Source: MVYY01 sp012517575 (GTDB lineage: Bacteria; Bacteroidota; Bacteroidia; Bacteroidales; Paludibacteraceae). Taken from it: 64,000 nt of DNA. The position numbers were made by a program, and so were the translations under genes. Shown here piece by piece: positions 23,535-33,289 of this stretch; position 1 is the first letter of the stretch, and each line of letters starts with the position of its first letter. The stretch lies in NCBI GenBank assembly GCA_031629035.1, contig JAVLUG010000007.1:175569-239568 (forward strand). Reading direction: 5' to 3'. Under the pieces are notes generated by a model. The model worked only from the letters and a program-made list of their open reading frames with translations, was not told where the DNA came from and did no database searches.

Positions 23535-24428
23535 TCATTTTTTTCTGTTGACGGTGGCTTTGTTTTTAGGCACATTCAAATCAGAATTTGAAGAAGCAAT
23601 TTTTTGTTTTCTTGCTACCAGCCAAATACCCCAAATAATAAAAGGAATGCTTAAAATTTGGCCCATATTCAACAACATTCCCGACTCAAAAGCTTCCTGA
23701 TCGAGTTTGATAAATTCCAATAGAAAGCGTGTTCCAAATATTCCTATCAAAAAAACGCCAAAAATAAATCCTGTTTTTTTATAGGCTTCCTTTTTCCAGT
23801 ATAACCACCAAATAATGCCAAAAGTTATCAGGCAATAAAGCATTTCATAAATTTGCGTTGGATGCATGGGCTGTGTTTCTCCCGCTCGAACAAAAATAAA
23901 ACCCCAAGGAAGGTTGGTAGGATTTCCATAAATTTCAGAGTTCATCAAATTTCCAAGTCTTATGCAGGCGCCGGTAATGGCAACGCCGATGGCTAAACGG
24001 TCAAATGCCCAAAGATATCCTTTTTTGGTAACATTTTTATTGTAAAAATACATGGCTATCAGAATACCGATAGCTCCACCATGACTAGCCAAACCTCCAT
24101 GCCAGACATATAGTATTTCCCATGGATGCGACAAATAATAATTTCCGTATCTGAAAGTAATACCTAAAAATTCTACTGGTTCGGGAAGTAATTTCCATTC
24201 ATAAAACAGGCAATGTCCCAAACGAGCTCCGACAATGCCTCCAACTACGGCATAAATAAAAATTTTATCGAGCCAGGCTTCAGGTAGCTTTTCATGTTTA
24301 AAAATTTTCTGACCAATCAGTAAAGCCAACAAAATACCAACAGCCCAAAGTAAACCGTACCATCGCACTGACAATGAACCTAAACGAAAAATTTCAGGAT
24401 TAACGTCCCAAACTATATAATTGAGCAT
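23535..24428 (-). CDS. lgt: Prolipoprotein diacylglyceryl transferase
   Basis: Lgt, the inner-membrane enzyme that attaches diacylglycerol to the lipobox cysteine of prolipoproteins. It has 297 residues and about seven membrane segments. Motifs: RWYGLLWAVG near the N-terminus, YVWHGGLASHGGAIG (catalytic HGG region), and IRLGNLMNSEIYG, the Lgt signature. It lies 35 bp after secA on the same strand and could be read from the secA transcript. Several lipoproteins with clear lipoboxes are encoded in this window. Confidence 0.95.
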   Translation of the reverse strand: MLNYIVWDVNPEIFRLGSLSVRWYGLLWAVGILLALLIGQKIFKHEKLPEAWLDKIFIYAVVGGIVGARLGHCLFYEWKLLPEPVEFLGITFRYGNYYLSHPWEILYVWHGGLASHGGAIGILIAMYFYNKNVTKKGYLWAFDRLAIGVAITGACIRLGNLMNSEIYGNPTNLPWGFIFVRAGETQPMHPTQIYEMLYCLITFGIIWWLYWKKEAYKKTGFIFGVFLIGIFGTRFLLEFIKLDQEAFESGMLLNMGQILSIPFIIWGIWLVARKQKIASSNSDLNVPKNKATVNRKK

Positions 24429-24463
24429 GTTGCTTTTCTTCTTTAAGGGTATAAATATAAATA

Positions 24464-27400
24464 CTAAGAATTAGCTCCGTGACAATGTTTGTATTTTTTC
24501 CCGCTTCCACAGGGGCAAGGATCATTTCTTCCCACTTTCTTTTCTACATGAATGGGTTGCGGACGCTGTTTTTCCCTGGTGTCACCACCGGTATCAGAAT
24601 TTCCTCTATCAGCAATTTCGTCCTTTTGTGTTTTATATTTGCTAAAATCCTGACGAACAGGTATTTTTGCTTCCCTAACTTTTTCCGGTTCTCTAACAGG
24701 AATTTGTCCACGCATCAAAATGGAGAGAACCTTATGGTTAATATTTTCAATCATTTCCTTGAACAGACCAAATGATTCGAGTTTATAGATCAACAGAGGA
24801 TCTTTTTGCTCATAAGTTGCGTTTTGAACAGAATTTCGCAGTTCGTCCAACTGACGCAAATGTTCCTTCCATTCATCGTCAATCACATAAAGTAAAGTCT
24901 GTTTTTCAAAAGATTTGATTACTTCTTTTCCTTCTGTTTTGTAAGCAGTCTCCAAATGAACGACAACATTAAAAATTCTTTTTCCGTCGGTTACGGGAAT
25001 CAGGATGTTTTCATATTTATCTCCTTGTTGTTCATATACTTGTTTAATCACAGGATAAGCAATGGATGACAACTTTTCCATTTTTCGTTTAAAAGTAGAA
25101 AGAGCTGCATTCACTACTTTTTCGGTCAAATCGCGAGTTCGGGAAGAATTGAATTCTTCTTCGGAAAAAGGAACATCCATGGCAAAAACCGTCAACAATT
25201 GCTCTTCAAGTTCATCGTAGAATCCGTTGCCTTTTGCATTAGTCACCATATTTTCAATGGCATCATAAATCATGTTGGTAATATCCGATTCTATTCTTTC
25301 TCCCATTAAAGCGTGTCGGCGACGTGTATAAATGACTTCGCGCTGAGAATTCATTACATCATCATATTCCAGTAATCTTTTACGGATTCCAAAGTTATTT
25401 TCTTCGACTTTCTTTTGCGCTCTTTCAATGGAACGGGAAATCATAGAATGCTGAATCATTTCTCCTTCCTGAAAACCAAGCCGGTCCATAACGCTGGAAA
25501 TACGTTCAGAACCAAAAAGACGCATTAAATCATCTTCTAACGAAACGTAAAAAACAGAAGAACCCGGATCACCCTGACGACCGGCACGTCCTCTCAACTG
25601 ACGGTCAACACGACGGCTTTCATGTCGTTCAGTACCCACGATGGCCAAACCTCCGGCTTCTCTGACTTCGGGAGTCAACTTAATATCCGTACCACGACCA
25701 GCCATATTGGTAGCAATGGTAATTGTTCCCTTGCGTCCGGCTTCTGCAACAATTTCTGCTTCTCTTTGATGTTGTTTGGCATTCAATACGTTGTGTTTTA
25801 TTTTTCTGCCGGTAAGCATTCGGCTTAATAATTCGGATACTTCTACAGATGTTGTTCCCACCAAAACTGGTCTTCCTTCTTCCATTAACCGAACAATTTC
25901 ATCTATCACAGCAGCATATTTTTCACGTTTTGTCTTGTAAACGCGGTCTTCCATGTCTTTACGAATAACAGGTCGATTGGTCGGAATGACCACCACATCA
26001 AGTTTATAAATATCCCAAAATTCACCGGCTTCTGTTTCAGCAGTTCCCGTCATACCGGCAAGTTTGTGATACATTCTGAAATAATTTTGAAGCGTTATGG
26101 TGGCAAAAGTTTGAGTGGCTGCTTCAACAGTTACCCGTTCCTTTGCTTCGAGGGCCTGATGCAATCCATCCGAATATCGGCGGCCTTCCATGATACGTCC
26201 GGTTTGTTCATCAACTATTTTAACTTCATTGTTGATAACCACATATTCAACATCTTTTTCAAACAAAGTATAAGCTTTCAGCAATTGGTTGACGGTGTGA
26301 ATACGTTCGGATTTGATAGAATAATTTTGCAAAATTTCATCCTTTTGCGCCTGTTTTTCTTCGGGTGTCAGTGTATGATTTTTTTCAAGTTCTGCAATTT
26401 CACTTCCCACATCGGGTAAAACGAAGAATGTTGGGTCTTCGGAAGTTTCTGAAAGTAAATCAAATCCTTTATCGGTAAGTTCGATGCTATTATTTTTCTC
26501 ATCAATAACAAAATACAGCGGATCGGTAGCTATGTGCATGTTCCGATTGTTTTCCTGCATGTAATATTCTTCCGTTTTCAGTAGAATGGTTTTGTTTCCC
26601 GGTTCACTCAAGAATTTTATCAAAGCCTTATTTTTTGGTAAACCCTTGTAGGAGCGGAAAAGAGCCAAAGCTCCTTCTTCACGGTCTTTTTCATTTTCCG
26701 ATTTCAACAAATTTCGGGCATCGGTAAGATATTTAGTAGCAAGCGCTTTTTGAGCATTTACCAAACGTTCCACTGTAGGACGGAATGTTTCAAAAAGCTG
26801 ATCTTCTCCTTTTGGTACGGGGCCGGAAATAATCAATGGTGTTCTTGCATCATCAATCAGTACGGAATCCACTTCGTCCACAATAGCATAATGGTGTTTT
26901 CGCTGAACCAAATCCATAGGACTTGTTGCCATGTTGTCGCGCAGGTAATCGAAACCAAACTCATTGTTGGTTCCATAGGTAATGTCGGCGAGGTATGCTT
27001 GCCGGCGTTCTTCGGAATTGGGACGGTGTTTGTCAATACAGTCAACGGATAGACCGTGGAACATGAACAGCGGCCCCATCCACTCGGAGTCACGTTTGGA
27101 TAGATAATCGTTAACGGTAACAAGATGAACTCCGTTACCGGTAAGAGCATTTAAAAACACAGGTAAAGTAGCAACCAACGTTTTTCCTTCTCCGGTAGCC
27201 ATTTCGGCAATTTTACCCTGATGGAGAACAACACCTCCGATAAGCTGAACGTCGTAGTGAACCATGTCCCATTTAATCATGCTGCCACCCGCCATCCATT
27301 CATTTTTGTAATGGGCTTCGTCTCCTTCAATGGAAACAAAATCATGTTTGGCTGCCATATTGCGATCAAAATCATTGGCTTTCACAACAATTTCATCGTT

Positions 27401-27769
27401 TTCCGCAAAACGACGAGCCGTTTCTTTCATGATACTAAAAGCTTCGGGAAGAATGTCGTTGAGGATTTTTTCCTGTTTGTCGGTTATTTCCTTTTCGAGT
27501 TTGTCAATTTCGTTATAAATTTTTTCGCGAAGATCGATTTCCGTTTCTTCAATGCTGTTTTTTAATTCCTGAATGCGATTTTTTTCGGGGGCAACGAATT
27601 CCTGAATACGTTCTTTCAAGGCAACCGTTCTGGCTCTGAGATCGTCATTTGAAAGTGATTTGATTTCAGGATAAACTGCTTGAATTTTTTCAACGATAGG
27701 TTCAATTTCTTTTAAATCGCGTTGTGCTTTGTTTCCCAGTATCTTTTTTAAAAAATTATTTAATGCCAT
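24464..27769 (-). CDS. secA: Preprotein translocase ATPase SecA
   Basis: The motor ATPase of the Sec pathway. At 1101 residues it is longer than the roughly 900 of E. coli, as is usual in Bacteroidetes, with extra sequence in the N-terminal helices and in NBD1 (the segment around RPTVERLVNAQKALATKYL). Walker A is MATGEGKTL, the DEAD-like box is VDEVDSVLID, and NBD2 has MAGRGTDIKL and QLRGRAGRQGD. The C-terminus ends in the SecB/zinc motif CPCGSGKKYKHCHG. A -7 promoter box lies 80 bp upstream of the start. Confidence 0.97.
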   Translation of the reverse strand: MALNNFLKKILGNKAQRDLKEIEPIVEKIQAVYPEIKSLSNDDLRARTVALKERIQEFVAPEKNRIQELKNSIEETEIDLREKIYNEIDKLEKEITDKQEKILNDILPEAFSIMKETARRFAENDEIVVKANDFDRNMAAKHDFVSIEGDEAHYKNEWMAGGSMIKWDMVHYDVQLIGGVVLHQGKIAEMATGEGKTLVATLPVFLNALTGNGVHLVTVNDYLSKRDSEWMGPLFMFHGLSVDCIDKHRPNSEERRQAYLADITYGTNNEFGFDYLRDNMATSPMDLVQRKHHYAIVDEVDSVLIDDARTPLIISGPVPKGEDQLFETFRPTVERLVNAQKALATKYLTDARNLLKSENEKDREEGALALFRSYKGLPKNKALIKFLSEPGNKTILLKTEEYYMQENNRNMHIATDPLYFVIDEKNNSIELTDKGFDLLSETSEDPTFFVLPDVGSEIAELEKNHTLTPEEKQAQKDEILQNYSIKSERIHTVNQLLKAYTLFEKDVEYVVINNEVKIVDEQTGRIMEGRRYSDGLHQALEAKERVTVEAATQTFATITLQNYFRMYHKLAGMTGTAETEAGEFWDIYKLDVVVIPTNRPVIRKDMEDRVYKTKREKYAAVIDEIVRLMEEGRPVLVGTTSVEVSELLSRMLTGRKIKHNVLNAKQHQREAEIVAEAGRKGTITIATNMAGRGTDIKLTPEVREAGGLAIVGTERHESRRVDRQLRGRAGRQGDPGSSVFYVSLEDDLMRLFGSERISSVMDRLGFQEGEMIQHSMISRSIERAQKKVEENNFGIRKRLLEYDDVMNSQREVIYTRRRHALMGERIESDITNMIYDAIENMVTNAKGNGFYDELEEQLLTVFAMDVPFSEEEFNSSRTRDLTEKVVNAALSTFKRKMEKLSSIAYPVIKQVYEQQGDKYENILIPVTDGKRIFNVVVHLETAYKTEGKEVIKSFEKQTLLYVIDDEWKEHLRQLDELRNSVQNATYEQKDPLLIYKLESFGLFKEMIENINHKVLSILMRGQIPVREPEKVREAKIPVRQDFSKYKTQKDEIADRGNSDTGGDTREKQRPQPIHVEKKVGRNDPCPCGSGKKYKHCHGANS

Positions 27770-27849
27770 TATTGTAAATTTTTTATACGCTTTCCGATAA
27801 ATAAATAAAATTGCACGTGCTTAAACATTTGAATAAGCTAAAAGTTTTG

Positions 27850-27857
27850 CAAAGATA
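27850..27857 (-). promoter_or_regulatory. secA -7 promoter box
   Basis: TATCTTTG on the minus strand, an exact TAnnTTTG match. Initiation near 27843 would give a leader of about 74 nt. No clear -33 TTTG is seen. Confidence 0.45.
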
Positions 27858-27926
27858 CTTTTTTTTAACGTTAAAACCAGACAGGTAATGTATAAAAATT
27901 CTTCTTATAGTTGATAAAAACAAAAA

Positions 27927-27948
27927 ACGCTTCCATTTTCAGAAGCGT
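27927..27948 (-). terminator. fabG terminator
   Basis: A 7 bp stem ACGCTTC / GAAGCGT with an 8 nt loop. Read on the minus strand, it is followed by TTTTTTG. It lies 28 bp past the fabG stop and separates it from secA. Confidence 0.75.
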
Positions 27949-27976
27949 CTTTTAAACAATGAAAAAAATTTCGTTT

Positions 27977-28723
27977 TCAAGTATTCATTCCACCACAAAC
28001 ATGGATAACCTGACCACTTACATAACTCGACAAGTCAGAAGCAAGGAAAAGCGTAACTTTGGCAACTTCCTCAGGAGTTCCACCACGACGCAAGGGAATA
28101 TTTTCTACCCACTTGGCACGCTGTTCTTCAGTCAAAGCATGAGTCATTTCAGTTTCTATAAATCCCGGAGCAATGGCATTGGCGCGGATACCGCGTGAAC
28201 CAAATTCTTTTGCAACAGATTTTGTCAATCCAATTAATCCCGCTTTTGAAGCAGAGTAGTTTGCCTGACCTGCATTTCCTGAGACGCCCACTACTGAACT
28301 CATGTTGATAATACTTCCAAATCTTTGTTTCATCATAATGGGAGCGCAGGCATGAATAAAATTAAAAGCAGATTTGAGATTTACATTGATAACCGAATCC
28401 CATTGAGATTCAGTCATCCGAATCAATAAACCATCTCTGGTGATACCGGCATTATTGACCAAAATGTCGATATGGCCAAATTCTTTTTGAATTTCTTCTA
28501 CAACGGCATGGGTTTCTTCAAAATTGGCTGCATTGGAAGCATAAGCTTTCACTTTTACACCAAGAGATTCAATTTCTTTTTGCGTATTTAACGCATTTTC
28601 ATCTATTACCAAATCGGTGAAAGCAATATCTGCTCCCTCTCCGGCCAATTTGATGGCAATGGATTTGCCTATTCCGCGTGCAGCTCCGGTCACGATAGCT
28701 ACTTTTCCTTCTAATAATTTCAT
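27977..28723 (-). CDS. fabG: 3-oxoacyl-[acyl-carrier-protein] reductase
   Basis: A 248-residue short-chain dehydrogenase that reduces 3-oxoacyl-ACP with NADPH in fatty acid elongation. Motifs: TGAARGIGKSIA (cofactor loop, about residues 12-23), NNAGITRDGLL, Ser in INMSSVVGVSGNAG, and YSASKAGLIG (Tyr and Lys of the active site). NNAGITRDGLL and the C-terminal YVSGQVIHVCGGM are typical of FabG, not of other SDRs. It stands alone, not in a fab cluster, and has its own terminator. Confidence 0.92.
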   Translation of the reverse strand: MKLLEGKVAIVTGAARGIGKSIAIKLAGEGADIAFTDLVIDENALNTQKEIESLGVKVKAYASNAANFEETHAVVEEIQKEFGHIDILVNNAGITRDGLLIRMTESQWDSVINVNLKSAFNFIHACAPIMMKQRFGSIINMSSVVGVSGNAGQANYSASKAGLIGLTKSVAKEFGSRGIRANAIAPGFIETEMTHALTEEQRAKWVENIPLRRGGTPEEVAKVTLFLASDLSSYVSGQVIHVCGGMNT

Positions 28724-28835
28724 AAAAAATTGTTTTTGAAATAATTAATTTTGTTTTATCGGATATTGTGAAATTTATTAACGATTCTTATAGGAATTCT
28801 TCAATACGAAAATTATCAAATATAATTTTACCAAA

Positions 28836-29693
28836 TTATTTTGCATTTATCAATTTCAATGCTTTCGAATTTTTACGGGTTAATAAAAATTGATGAGTGT
28901 TTTTGTTGATTCTTGCCGCTTTAACGTTTGAAGCAACTATTGATGAATTTTCTGTTTCATCATAAAAAGTGATTGTTCCTGAAAATTCACCTTCAATATG
29001 ATTCCCAAAATAATCCAAGAAGTTGTAGGAAATTGTATAAACGTCTCCATCATTGCTGAAAGTGGCAAGTCCCGAATAAATCGGATAAACGACAACAGCA
29101 TTGAAAAGAAATGAACCATAAGAATAACCATTGTATGAGAAAGCCGGGAGTAACGTTGAGGGTGCAATTTGATCGAGAGAAATAAAATCATCAATTATGT
29201 CGTAAGTTCCTGACGGAATACCGGTGGTAGAAAGCGTATCGGTATTAATTTCAATCAACAACGTGTCTTGGGCATTATTGGTAAGATATAGAGAAAAATT
29301 ATTGGAATTCCCTGTTTGATAGTAATCACCCCAAAATACCAGTTCGGCCTTAGTAAATGAAGTTACAATTTCATCATCAACCGTAACGTTACAAGAAGCT
29401 GATTTATCGCCTGCAGAAGCCGTAATAATGGCATTCCCATTTTTTTGAGCCGAAATTTCTCCATTCTTGTCCACCGAAACTATGGAAGGATCACTTGAAC
29501 TCCAAGCAATAGATGGAACAATATTTCCTTCATATTCTGATTCAGCAAAGAGTGTATCGATATCGCCAATGTGCATTGTTAGCGTGGTTTTGCTAATAGT
29601 AACGGAAGTTACCTGATTATTTTCCTTTTCACAAGAAATCAAGAAGGAAATGATGATAAAAGAGAACAAACCGAATTGAAATAGTTTTTTCAT
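28836..29693 (-). CDS. Lipoprotein with BIG2 Ig-like domain
   Basis: A 285-residue exported lipoprotein. The signal peptide ends in the lipobox FLISC, with the lipidated cysteine at residue 21 followed by EKEN. Residues 28-108 are a bacterial Ig-like group 2 domain (TSVTISKTTLTMHIGDIDTLFAE, then IAWSSSDPSIVSVDKNGEI and GNAIITASAGDKSASCNVTV). The remainder is a beta-rich region I do not recognise, ending in a basic tail. It probably sits on the outer membrane surface. It lies between rho and fabG on the same strand; nothing links its function to theirs. Confidence 0.8.
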   Translation of the reverse strand: MKKLFQFGLFSFIIISFLISCEKENNQVTSVTISKTTLTMHIGDIDTLFAESEYEGNIVPSIAWSSSDPSIVSVDKNGEISAQKNGNAIITASAGDKSASCNVTVDDEIVTSFTKAELVFWGDYYQTGNSNNFSLYLTNNAQDTLLIEINTDTLSTTGIPSGTYDIIDDFISLDQIAPSTLLPAFSYNGYSYGSFLFNAVVVYPIYSGLATFSNDGDVYTISYNFLDYFGNHIEGEFSGTITFYDETENSSIVASNVKAARINKNTHQFLLTRKNSKALKLINAK

Positions 29694-29733
29694 TTTGATT
29701 GTATAAATAATTGGTTAAAATAAGCTCTAAAAA

Positions 29734-31581
29734 TTAAGCATTCATTGAAACGAGAAATTCCTCGTTGTTTACAGTACGTTCCATGCGTTCTTTTAGAAAT
29801 TCCATTGCTTCCAAAGAATTCATATCGGATAAATGACGACGTAAAATCCACATTCGATTCAGCGTATCCTGGTCGAGTAATAAATCTTCGCGTCGAGTAC
29901 TGGAAGCTAAGATATCCACTGCAGGGAAAATTCGTTTGTTGGCCAATTTCCGGTCGAGTTGTAATTCCATATTACCGGTGCCCTTAAATTCTTCAAAAAT
30001 CACATCGTCCATTTTGGAACCGGTTTCAGTAAGGGCTGTAGCAATAATGGTAAGACTTCCGCCATTTTCTATATTTCTTGCTGCTCCAAAAAAGCGTTTT
30101 GGTTTGTGAAGAGCGTTGGCATCCACGCCACCAGAAAGTATTTTTCCTGAAGCCGGAGCCACCGTATTGTAAGCACGTGCCAAGCGAGTAATAGAATCCA
30201 ACAAAATTACCACATCCTGACCACATTCCACCATGCGTTTGGCTTTTTCGTGTACCATACTTGCTACTTTTACGTGACGTTCAGCAGGTTCATCAAACGT
30301 GGATGAAATCACTTCGGCTTTCACGCTACGTGCCATGTCGGTTACTTCTTCGGGTCGTTCATCAATGAGCAGAACAATCATATAAACTTCGGGATGATTG
30401 GTGGCAATGGCGTTGGCAATATCTTTTAGCAAAACCGTTTTTCCTGTTTTGGGTTGTGCTACAATCAGACCACGTTGACCTTTACCGATGGGAGAAAATA
30501 AATCTACAATTCGTACCGAAAGCGGATCATTAAATCCGGTAGTAAGGTTAAATTTTTCGTTGGGGAAAAGAGGTGTTAAATGTTCGAAAGGAACCCGATC
30601 TCGTACATATTCCGGCGAACGGCCGTTGATTTTCAAAACCTTGATTAATGGAAAATATTTTTCTCCTTCTTTTGGTGGGCGAATGGTGCCGGTAACTGTA
30701 TCACCGGTTTTTAGACCGAAAAGTTTGATTTGCGATTGAGAAACATAAATATCGTCCGGTGAAGATAAATAATTGTAATCGGGTGAACGCAAAAAGCCGT
30801 AGCCATCTTGTATAATTTCAAGCGTACCGGTTCCTTCCAGAATTCCATCGAAATCGAATGGTTTTTCAGTTTTATCCTGACGAGCCGCAATTTTCACCTT
30901 ATTTTCATTATTATTGCCATTTGCATTTTTGTTTATGTTTAAGGAAAATCCGGGGCGTGTTTCTGATGTTTCCGTAATCAGAACAGGAATTTGAGTTTCT
31001 TTTTCAATATCGATATCGTTATTTTCGGTAACTTCCAATTCAGGGAGATTTGGAACATCAAAATTATCAATTTCTTCCAAAGGAATATTCACTTCAGGTT
31101 TTTCAGGCACATCGGCAGAAGTCTTTTTTAGCAAAGTTTTAGGAGCTGATTTGGAAGTTTTGTTGGCTTTTGACTGCCTGTTCGATTTTTTAGGTTTTTC
31201 TTCAACAGTTGAAGCAGCAGGTTCGATAGCTGTTTCAGAAGTCTGATTTTTTTGTGTTTCTTGTTTCGGAGAATTTTCTGTAGTGGGAGAAGAAGTGGAA
31301 TTGGAAGGTGCCGGACTATTGGTTGGATTTTGTGAAGAAAAAACTTTTTGGTCAACATTTTTCTTAACTGACACCCTCATGCGTTTTTTTCTTTCGTTTT
31401 CCTTTTTCTCGGTAGAAGCAACTTTTTGCTGAGCGGTTGTAATAGCTTGTTGATCAAGAATTTCATAAACCAGCTTGTCTTTTGTGATGGAACCGGATAC
31501 CTTCAAGCCGAGTTCAGAAGCAATTTGTTTCAACTCGGATAATTCTTTTGCATTTAATTGCAAAATATTATAATTGTTCAT
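29734..31581 (-). CDS. rho: Transcription termination factor Rho, with long disordered insert
   Basis: The hexameric RNA helicase that ends transcription. At 615 residues it is about 200 longer than E. coli Rho. The N-terminal Rho_N helical domain (MNNYNILQLNAKELSELKQI) is followed by a low-complexity insert (about 60-245, rich in S, T, P, E and K). The RNA-binding cold-shock domain follows (GYGFLRSPDYNYLSSPDDIYVS), then the ATPase with PKTGKTVLLKD and IDERPEEVTDM. Disordered inserts of this sort are known in Bacteroidetes Rho; in Bacteroides thetaiotaomicron the region has been reported to drive condensate formation. A leader of about 148 nt is predicted. Confidence 0.97.
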   Translation of the reverse strand: MNNYNILQLNAKELSELKQIASELGLKVSGSITKDKLVYEILDQQAITTAQQKVASTEKKENERKKRMRVSVKKNVDQKVFSSQNPTNSPAPSNSTSSPTTENSPKQETQKNQTSETAIEPAASTVEEKPKKSNRQSKANKTSKSAPKTLLKKTSADVPEKPEVNIPLEEIDNFDVPNLPELEVTENNDIDIEKETQIPVLITETSETRPGFSLNINKNANGNNNENKVKIAARQDKTEKPFDFDGILEGTGTLEIIQDGYGFLRSPDYNYLSSPDDIYVSQSQIKLFGLKTGDTVTGTIRPPKEGEKYFPLIKVLKINGRSPEYVRDRVPFEHLTPLFPNEKFNLTTGFNDPLSVRIVDLFSPIGKGQRGLIVAQPKTGKTVLLKDIANAIATNHPEVYMIVLLIDERPEEVTDMARSVKAEVISSTFDEPAERHVKVASMVHEKAKRMVECGQDVVILLDSITRLARAYNTVAPASGKILSGGVDANALHKPKRFFGAARNIENGGSLTIIATALTETGSKMDDVIFEEFKGTGNMELQLDRKLANKRIFPAVDILASSTRREDLLLDQDTLNRMWILRRHLSDMNSLEAMEFLKERMERTVNNEEFLVSMNA

Positions 31582-31735
31582 AAAATTAAATAAGATAAAG
31601 TTGGGATTTTTCTAATATTCAAAATTAAATCAGAATAAAAAAAGATTTTTTAGCGTAGAAATGCAATAAAAATATTTTTGATTGTAGAGAATAAAAGCAG
31701 GAATGCTTTTTTCAAATCGATTTGTTTTTACGTTG

Positions 31736-31767
31736 CAAAATTAATAATTTCGTGTCAGATGGACAAA
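31736..31767 (-). promoter_or_regulatory. rho promoter
   Basis: On the minus strand: TTTG (31767-31764), exactly 20 bp of spacer, TAATTTTG (31743-31736). Initiation near 31729 would leave a leader of about 148 nt before the rho start, room for the autogenous control common at rho genes, though no specific structure was identified. Confidence 0.6.
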
Positions 31768-31809
31768 TTTATCAAACAAAATTTTTAAAATAAGCTGCTT
31801 ATTGCTTAT

Positions 31810-33138
31810 TTACAGCAATTTAAATTCAAGAACTTCCTGAGTTGATTCAGTAATTTTAAAGCGATTATCGAGTCGAAGGCCAACAACCCAGACAATTTTA
31901 TTTCCGGAAAGCAACAACCATGTTTCAGCTTTTTGTTTCAAATTGAGTTTTTGATCAATAAAAAAATCACTTAATTTTTTTTGTCGATTCATTCCAAAAG
32001 GGAAAAACGCATCTCCGTTTTCCCAGCGCCGTAATGTAAGAGGAAATTGAACCAGAGAAGCATCTATTTGTATTGTCTGAGGATTTTTTGATACTTGAAA
32101 ATTCTGATCTATTTTTTTTCTTGTTATGGATAAATGAATCGGGAATTCTATTTGGGCATCATTCTCCAAAATTTGAAAACTTGTTTGATTTGTTTTTTCT
32201 TTTTCGCTGATAATCAAAAAGTTTCTGTCTTTAATCAAATAATGAGTGTCAGAATAAAATTTTTTCCCCGATTCGTCATGTAAATGCTTTTCAATATTTT
32301 GAACAATATTATTAGTGAAACCGTATGGATGTAAAATTTCAAACAAAATTGTTTTAGGTGAAGTTTGATTACACAGCGAATCAATGTTGATGCTTAACTG
32401 ATTATCGTCAATTATAAGCAATTGTTTTTTTGCTTTTTCGATGGCATCTTCGTAAAACGCATTGATTTCCGAAAAACGTTCAATGGACTCAGAAAGTACT
32501 TTTTTTACTGATGGGTTTATTTCTTCCAACATCGGAATTACTTGCAGTCGAATTTTATTCCTTTGAAAATCAATAGATCGATTGGTTGAATCTTCAACAA
32601 AAGTTAAGTTATTGCTATCTATATATTCGTTAATTTCCTCCCTGCTGCAACAGAGCAAAGGACGAACAATCAGACCGTTTTTTGGCGGAATTCCTGTCAA
32701 ACCTTTCAATCCCGTGCCACGAACAAGATGCATTAGGAGTGTTTCAACATTATCGTCAGCATGATGAGCCACAGCAACAGCTTGAGCATCTATTTTTTCT
32801 GCTAATGATGCAAACCACGAATAACGTAATTCACGAGCTGCCATTTCTATGGAAATATTTTTTTGGTTGGCATAGTTAACAGTATCAAAATCAGACGAAT
32901 AATAAGAAACTTTTAAATTTGAAGATAACTGTTTGACAAACTTTTCGTCTCGATCGGATTCTTCACTGCGCAAATGAAAATTGCAATGAGCAACAGCACA
33001 TTGGTAACCCAATCTCACCAAAATATCGAGTAATACTACCGAATCTCTTCCTCCACTTACACCAACTATCACTTTCCCATTTTCGGGGAAAAGTAATTTG
33101 TTTTTTTCGATATATAATTCTACTTTTTTGAGTATCAT
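31810..33138 (-). CDS. tilS: tRNA(Ile)-lysidine synthase
   Basis: TilS converts the wobble cytidine of the CAU-anticodon tRNA(Ile) to lysidine using ATP and lysine, so that it reads AUA. It has 442 residues. The PP-loop motif SGGRDS is at 28-33; AHCNFHLRSEESDRDE and AHHADDNVETLLM are the next conserved blocks, and RRWENGDAFFPFGM marks the C-terminal substrate-binding domain. A -7-like box TATCTTTG is present on the minus strand at 33210-33217. Divergent from the nitroreductase. Confidence 0.93.
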   Translation of the reverse strand: MILKKVELYIEKNKLLFPENGKVIVGVSGGRDSVVLLDILVRLGYQCAVAHCNFHLRSEESDRDEKFVKQLSSNLKVSYYSSDFDTVNYANQKNISIEMAARELRYSWFASLAEKIDAQAVAVAHHADDNVETLLMHLVRGTGLKGLTGIPPKNGLIVRPLLCCSREEINEYIDSNNLTFVEDSTNRSIDFQRNKIRLQVIPMLEEINPSVKKVLSESIERFSEINAFYEDAIEKAKKQLLIIDDNQLSINIDSLCNQTSPKTILFEILHPYGFTNNIVQNIEKHLHDESGKKFYSDTHYLIKDRNFLIISEKEKTNQTSFQILENDAQIEFPIHLSITRKKIDQNFQVSKNPQTIQIDASLVQFPLTLRRWENGDAFFPFGMNRQKKLSDFFIDQKLNLKQKAETWLLLSGNKIVWVVGLRLDNRFKITESTQEVLEFKLL

Positions 33139-33289
33139 TTTCTTTTATTTACATTATCTTTGCGAAAAATAGATAGTTACAAATTTTATTTCTCGAATTC
33201 AAAGATTTACAAAGATATATAATTTCCAGCAAATAGATTTTTTCATGTAATTGCAACAAAAGTGCCGATCAATTTAAAAAACATGTATT

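Noticed and set aside
25622..27565. Several frames of 60-117 codons antisense to secA
   Set aside because: They lie wholly within a strongly conserved gene on the other strand and have no motifs or start signals; they are shadows.
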